From positions 20,222 through 84,221 of the forward strand of contig JAQXZB010000015.1 of assembly GCA_029226975.1 (NCBI GenBank): 64,000 nt of DNA. The letters are read 5' to 3'. The notes under the pieces are model-generated. The model did no database searches and was not told the DNA's origin. It worked only from the letters and a program-made list of their open reading frames with translations. The DNA comes from Clostridiales bacterium (lineage in GTDB: Bacteria > Bacillota > Clostridia > UBA1381). The translations under genes and the position numbers were made by a program. This document shows, piece by piece, positions 60,025 to 64,000 of the stretch (within the stretch, counting starts at the first letter, position 1; the number at the start of each line of letters is the position of its first letter).

Positions 60025-61686
60025 CTATTTGTTTATGATTTCGTCAATTATCTGTTTTTTGACAAGGGAAATATCGCTGTTTCGTATTTTCTGCCTTACG
60101 AGTAAAACGGCGGGAGGAATAACCGAAACCTCGTCTATCCCAAGTGCGAGAAATACCTCCGTAAGAACGGTATCTCTGCCCATGGCTCCGCATATGCTTA
60201 CGGGCTTTCCCGCCTTGTGGGCATTGTCCGCAATTGTTTTTATAAGCCTTAAAACTCCCTTGTGATAGGTGTCAAAATACTTTGCAAGCTCAGGATTATC
60301 CCGTTCGGCAGCAACCGTATACTGTACCAGGTCGTTGGTGCCGATGGATACAAAATCCATATAGTCCACAAGAATGTCGCTTATTACGGCAGCCGCCGGA
60401 GTTTCTATCAGGCAGCCCAGCTCAACGCTGTCATCAAACGGTATTCCCTCACTTTTCAACTCGGACTTGACCTGCTCGGCATATTCCAATACCTTTTGAG
60501 CGTCCCGCTGCGAATTGACAAAGGGAAACAGAATGGCAAGCCTGCCGTAAACGGAAGCGCGGTAGAGCGCTCTAAGCTGAATTTTCAGAAACTGCGGGTT
60601 TTCGAGAGAAAAGCGCAGCGAACGCATTCCGAGAGCCGGATTATGTTCCTTGGGAAGCTCCATATAAGCGTGGTATTTGTCGGAGGTTATGTCAAGTGTG
60701 CGTATAACAACACGCTTGCCGCTAAACCTGGTGAGCACATTTTTGTAAATATCAAACTGCATATCCTCAGTTGGATAGCTGCTGCTTTGTGCATAGAAAA
60801 ATTCCGTTCTTAAAAGTCCTATGCCCTCAGCATCGTTTTCAAGGGCGTAATCCAAATCGCAGGGATTGGTTATATTGGCAGAAACCGTCATTTTTATGCC
60901 GTCTGCCGAAATGCTTTCTTTTCCCTTCAGTTCTTCGAGCAGCTTGCTTCGCCTGAAGCTCTCGTCAGCTTTTTGCATAAGCTCGGCCTTTACCGCCTCG
61001 TCCGGCTCTATGTAAAGCTTGCCCTCAAAGCCGTCAAGTATGGCATATTTTCCGTCCATGGAGGAGTCCACTTTTATATTTAAAAGGGCGGGAATGCCCA
61101 TGCTTTTTGCAAGTATGGCGGTGTGCGAGGAGGGGGAGCCCTCCGTCACCCCAAAGCCGAGAATTTTGCTTCGGTCAAACTGAACGGCTTCACTGGGCGA
61201 AAGATAATCAGATAGGATTATGCTCGGCTCCGTAGTGAGCAGCTCGTTTGTATTTGTGCCCGAGAGAATACGAATAACTCTCTCGCTTATGTCGCGTATA
61301 TCAGCACTTTTGCTGCTTATGCGGCTGCTGGGTGAGTTAATGAACATTTGGCAAAATTCATCACAGGTCTGAGCAACCGCGGTTTCGGCGTTTATCATCT
61401 GGTCTGTTATGAGATTTTCCACCGCTTCGGAAAAATCCGTGTCATCCAGCATTATGCAATGAATATTGAAAATCTCCGCATTAGCCTTGCCGACCTCGGC
61501 AATAGCCTTTTTATACAGGGCGCGAAGCTCCTCCTTTGCGGTTTCCTTTGCATTAAGGAAGCGCGCGATTTCAGCATCGGAGGATTGTATATGAACACGT
61601 TTAACCGGTATTTCCTCGCGGGGAAACACAAAGATTTTTCCGCAGGCAATTCCGCCGCAGACACTGTTTCCTTCTAAAATTAACAT
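60025..61686 (-). CDS. ptsI: Phosphoenolpyruvate-protein phosphotransferase (PTS enzyme I)
   Basis: Takes phosphate from phosphoenolpyruvate and passes it to HPr to start sugar PTS transport. The 553 residues show the phosphohistidine region P-S-S-H-T-A-I-L-A near 190 (more usually S-R-T-S-H-T), the PEP-domain L-L-R-T-E-F near 295, and the Cys loop V-S-I-C-G-A-M-G-R-D near 488. ATG 61686 follows AAGGAGA; a longer frame to 61740 has no ribosome site. ptsH is not adjacent and no enzyme II gene is in the window, so a regulatory role or distant partners are possible. Confidence 0.93.
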   Translation of the reverse strand: MLILEGNSVCGGIACGKIFVFPREEIPVKRVHIQSSDAEIARFLNAKETAKEELRALYKKAIAEVGKANAEIFNIHCIMLDDTDFSEAVENLITDQMINAETAVAQTCDEFCQMFINSPSSRISSKSADIRDISERVIRILSGTNTNELLTTEPSIILSDYLSPSEAVQFDRSKILGFGVTEGSPSSHTAILAKSMGIPALLNIKVDSSMDGKYAILDGFEGKLYIEPDEAVKAELMQKADESFRRSKLLEELKGKESISADGIKMTVSANITNPCDLDYALENDAEGIGLLRTEFFYAQSSSYPTEDMQFDIYKNVLTRFSGKRVVIRTLDITSDKYHAYMELPKEHNPALGMRSLRFSLENPQFLKIQLRALYRASVYGRLAILFPFVNSQRDAQKVLEYAEQVKSELKSEGIPFDDSVELGCLIETPAAAVISDILVDYMDFVSIGTNDLVQYTVAAERDNPELAKYFDTYHKGVLRLIKTIADNAHKAGKPVSICGAMGRDTVLTEVFLALGIDEVSVIPPAVLLVRQKIRNSDISLVKKQIIDEIINK

Positions 61687-62054
61687 CACAAATCTCCTTG
61701 CAATACATTTTTGTTCGATGATGGCATGACCGTTCAACACTCGCTAACGGTCGAGGTGTTAAATGGGCTTGCCGCTTACATCTTAATTATATTATAAATC
61801 ATAGAAAAAAGACAGCAAAAAACAAGACATTTTAGTTCATTTATCGGCGTTTTTATATAAAAAAACGATCATTTTCGGACATTTGAGCATATTTGCTTAA
61901 AATTAAGCTTTTTATTGCGCTTATTTTGCCGTCTCAAAAAATGCAAAAAAACAAACCATCCGGAGCATACGGCTGTGTACCGGGGTACAATGCAATGAAA
62001 CAGATTTTGCAAAACCATATTTTCCGGAGGCTTGTCCTGTGGGACTAAATTATT
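61687..62054. other. Intergenic region between ptsI and the XRE gene
   Basis: This 368-base AT-rich stretch holds no supported gene. GTTAACGGTC-like short repeats near 61730-61755 and A/T runs are visible, but I cannot assign a promoter or an RNA. Confidence 0.5.
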
Positions 62055-62411
62055 TTAGTCCTCATCTTCTGCGATATCCGCAGTTTGCAGGGCAAGATAA
62101 ATTGCCTGCTTAACAAAATTTTTGCCGGTGTAATCAAGCTTTTTGTAATTTGACATAATCTCAGAATCCAGATAGCCCATGTACTCCGGCTCAGCATGCT
62201 CGTTGACAATTCTGTTAAGAGTGTCAACAAATGGGATCTTGTAGATGCCACAAAGGATTTCAAAAGAATCCATATCGATACGGCTCTTTCCAAGCTCCCA
62301 GCTACTGATGTTCTGAGGTGTCTTGTTGATGATGTCAGCAACATACTGCTGACTCAAACCCGCTGCTACACGGGAATACTTAAGTATTTTTCCTAGCTTT
62401 TTGTAATCCAT
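62055..62411 (-). CDS. XRE-family transcriptional regulator
   Basis: A 118-residue DNA-binding protein. Residues 5-60 form a Cro/C1-type helix-turn-helix, with L-S-Q-Q-Y-V-A-D-I-I and recognition helix T-P-Q-N-I-S-S-W-E-L-G. The C-terminal half is helical and acidic and may mediate dimerisation. GGGAGTGA lies 10 bases before the ATG, and the promoter at 62437-62465 is strong. It is alone, without a toxin or prophage gene nearby, so its target is unknown. Confidence 0.87.
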   Translation of the reverse strand: MDYKKLGKILKYSRVAAGLSQQYVADIINKTPQNISSWELGKSRIDMDSFEILCGIYKIPFVDTLNRIVNEHAEPEYMGYLDSEIMSNYKKLDYTGKNFVKQAIYLALQTADIAEDED

Positions 62412-62436
62412 AGGTTTAAATCACTCCCATAATACT

Positions 62437-62465
62437 ATTATAAACTAAAGGGGACAAAAAGTCAA
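62437..62465 (-). promoter_or_regulatory. Promoter of the XRE gene
   Basis: Minus strand TTGACT (62465-62460), 17 bases, TATAAT (62442-62437). Confidence 0.8.
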
Positions 62466-62565
62466 GTTAAATTCTAAAAAAATCCAAAAAAAAATAAAAG
62501 AATATGGCAAAAACAAAAAGGTAAAACTACTTCTCGTATGAAGGGGCAAAAAATTAAATATTTAA

Positions 62566-62592
62566 GCGGCGAAACATTAGATATTTCGCCGC
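62566..62592 (-). terminator. Terminator of the tandem aldolase gene
   Basis: Minus strand GCGGCGAAA pairs with TTTCGCCGC (exact 9 bases), followed by T-rich sequence. Confidence 0.75.
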
Positions 62593-62598
62593 CTAAGG

Positions 62599-63897
62599 TC
62601 AGTCCTTTTTAACGAGATGGAATGCGTCCTCTATTTCATCTATCTGAGAATCGTTGATTTTTACGATATTTCCCAAAGCCTTTGAGGCGATAATGGCTCT
62701 TGCACTGTATTCCGCAACCTCAAGCCGGTCAAAGGCATTGAGCAAATCCGAGCCGGTAACAATCACGCAGTCGTTCTTTACCATTGCAATCGGGGTTGCC
62801 TCATCAAAAACCGCGGCGGTTTCGGCGGGCTTAATATAAATCGAGCCGAAGTCCAGCTTGGGAATATCCCGCATAAGTATATAGCTTTCGGGTATGGTTT
62901 TTGAATCAAGGCAAGCATCGGAAACGACAAACGCCATGATATTGGGCGGATGCGCTATTATAATTGAATTTATATGCGGATGCTGTCTGTAAATTTCGCG
63001 GTGCAGCTGTACCGCACGACTCGGCGCTTTACCCATTTCCTTGTAACTTCCCTCAATCCTTACAATATCACCGACATCAATATATTTACGGTCGTCTCCG
63101 TGAGGAGTTATAATAAACGAGTCTTTGCCGGTGCGGTAGGAGATGGTACCCTGGGTGCTTGTAAACAGCTTTTGATTATAGGCTCTGTGTATCAGGGTGC
63201 ACATATCGCGCCTTGCGGCTCTTTCGTCACTGGAGATGTTTTTTGCGACAAACTCGTCCATGGAATTTATCTGCTTGTTTTTGTACCAGGTTATTTCCTC
63301 CTCGGAAAGGGGATTTGTTTTTCCTATCTTTGCGGCGTCTATTTCAAGACGGGCACAGAAATCAAGTGTTTCAAAGGCTTTAAACGCTTCAAACAGAGAA
63401 TTGCCTCCGACAACAACTCCATGATTTTCAAGCATAACCGTATTAAAGCCCTTTTTAAACTGCGAAGCGATTTTTTCGCCCAAATCACCGCTGCCCGGAA
63501 GCCCGTATTTTGCCATGCCTATCTCACCGCAGGTAAATCTTACGTTGGGGATAAGATGCGTATCGGGGATTTTGCGCACAATCGAGAATGCCACAAGAGC
63601 GGGCGGGTGCGCGTGTAAAACTGCCTTTAAATCCGGGCGCATTTTGTAAATCATCTGATGAAACGGATATTCCGAGGACGGCTTATGATTACCGATAACG
63701 GTACCGTCGGGCTTGATTCGGACTATATCCTTTCGTGTAAGGCTGCCCTTGTCAATACTTCCGGGCGAAATCCAGATATCGCCGTTATCGTCCATAACAG
63801 AGAGGTTGCCGCCGGAGGTTGTGGTCATTCCGTAGCCGTAAATTCTCTCCATTATCATAACAATCTGGTCAGCCGGATGGAGCATATTTATGTTCAT
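62599..63897 (-). CDS. Tandem class II aldolase/adducin-domain protein
   Basis: A 432-residue protein made of two class II aldolase (fuculose-1-phosphate aldolase-like) domains. The first (about 1-215) keeps the zinc and acid/base set: T-S-G-G-N near 28, S-E-Y-P near 75, H-A-H-P near 96 and E-N-H-G-V-V near 155. The second (about 225-430) is recognisable from S-T-Q-G-T-I-S-Y and I-T-P-H-G, but the H-x-H-P block reads I-A-H-P and the E-N-H-G block reads K-N-D-C, so two zinc His are missing. It should cleave a short sugar phosphate or related hydroxy-ketone only in its first half. ATG 63897 follows AAGGGA. Upstream sequence to the window end holds no further gene. Confidence 0.85.
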   Translation of the reverse strand: MNINMLHPADQIVMIMERIYGYGMTTTSGGNLSVMDDNGDIWISPGSIDKGSLTRKDIVRIKPDGTVIGNHKPSSEYPFHQMIYKMRPDLKAVLHAHPPALVAFSIVRKIPDTHLIPNVRFTCGEIGMAKYGLPGSGDLGEKIASQFKKGFNTVMLENHGVVVGGNSLFEAFKAFETLDFCARLEIDAAKIGKTNPLSEEEITWYKNKQINSMDEFVAKNISSDERAARRDMCTLIHRAYNQKLFTSTQGTISYRTGKDSFIITPHGDDRKYIDVGDIVRIEGSYKEMGKAPSRAVQLHREIYRQHPHINSIIIAHPPNIMAFVVSDACLDSKTIPESYILMRDIPKLDFGSIYIKPAETAAVFDEATPIAMVKNDCVIVTGSDLLNAFDRLEVAEYSARAIIASKALGNIVKINDSQIDEIEDAFHLVKKD

Positions 63898-64000
63898 GTT
63901 TATCACATCCCTTATAGATTTTTATGTAATCATTTTATCACAAAAGTATAGAAAAGTCCATATAATAAACGGTAAATAATTATTAAAAATCAGCACAATG
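63898..64000. other. AT-rich end of the window
   Basis: No gene is seen in the last 103 bases. The start region of the tandem aldolase gene lies on the minus strand, so its promoter should be here, but no clear pair of boxes was placed. Confidence 0.4.

Noticed and set aside
62974..63618. 214-codon plus-strand frame inside the tandem aldolase gene
   Set aside because: The minus-strand frame has conserved aldolase motifs, whereas this one shows no family pattern or start site.
1..64000. CRISPR array, prophage or insertion sequence
   Set aside because: No regularly spaced repeats, cas genes, transposase or phage structural genes were seen on either strand.

Overview
The window is 64 kb of a Gram-positive chromosome, most likely a Clostridia-class Bacillota from a gut or other fibre-degrading community. 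This rests on strong AGGAGG ribosome sites, canonical sigma-A promoters (TTGACA, 17 bp, TATAAT), the genes niaR, mutS2, tmcAL, a 371-residue sigA and an IscS/IscU pair without iscR, lipoprotein sugar-binding proteins, and several anaerobe-type proteins (desulfoferrodoxin, flavodiiron-like). No plasmid, phage, CRISPR or intact insertion sequence is seen.

Left third (1-24.5 kb), carbohydrate utilisation, all on the + strand. It holds a sugar ABC importer without its own ATPase (370-3682), an SGNH esterase, an AraC regulator with a six-hairpin-like putative glycosidase, then a 14 kb run of sugar-acid and sugar catabolism genes (7719-21431). In order these are Ldh_2-type dehydrogenase, KDPG-aldolase family, SDR, aldo/keto reductase, MOFRL glycerate 2-kinase, a divergent enolase paralogue, aldehyde dehydrogenase, PfkB kinase, fucose-isomerase-like protein, class II aldolase, a second SDR, DUF4867 and an amidohydrolase. 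A secreted PL8 polysaccharide lyase follows. The gene set fits two converging routes: a non- or semi-phosphorylative Entner-Doudoroff-like branch (aldolase, aldehyde dehydrogenase, glycerate 2-kinase, enolase-like) and an isomerase/kinase/class II aldolase branch. A 33-bp block shared by the AraC promoter and the promoter of the catabolic run suggests one regulon.

Middle (24.5-39 kb). A stretch of four truncated gene pieces (LysR, aldo/keto reductase N-terminus fused in frame to an alpha/beta-hydrolase fragment, and a stalk-domain lipoprotein that stops where a flavodoxin should begin) abuts tRNA-Arg(CCU). Then come an FAD oxidoreductase with an AraC regulator, the NAD operon nadB-nadC-niaR behind a perfect palindrome, an ABC exporter, an M15 peptidase, a probable small RNA with its own promoter and terminator, a GH127 beta-L-arabinofuranosidase and an acyl-CoA ligase.

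Right part (39-64 kb), mostly housekeeping. It contains mutS2, ybaK, DUF1015, an ECF sigma/anti-sigma pair, a three-domain fusion of HTH, desulfoferrodoxin and methyltransferase, an orphan nucleotidyltransferase, azlCD, iscSU, tmcAL, phosphoesterases, dnaG-rpoD-prmA, a flavodiiron-like protein with lost metal ligands, tyrS, ptsI, an XRE regulator and a tandem class II aldolase protein whose second half has lost its metal ligands.

The most unusual items are the enolase paralogue lacking five catalytic residues inside the catabolic run, the shared AraC-type promoter block, the scrambled gene scar beside tRNA-Arg, the HTH-desulfoferrodoxin-methyltransferase fusion, and the unidentified structured RNA at 34991-35134. 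Function calls are from reading motifs; no database search was run.
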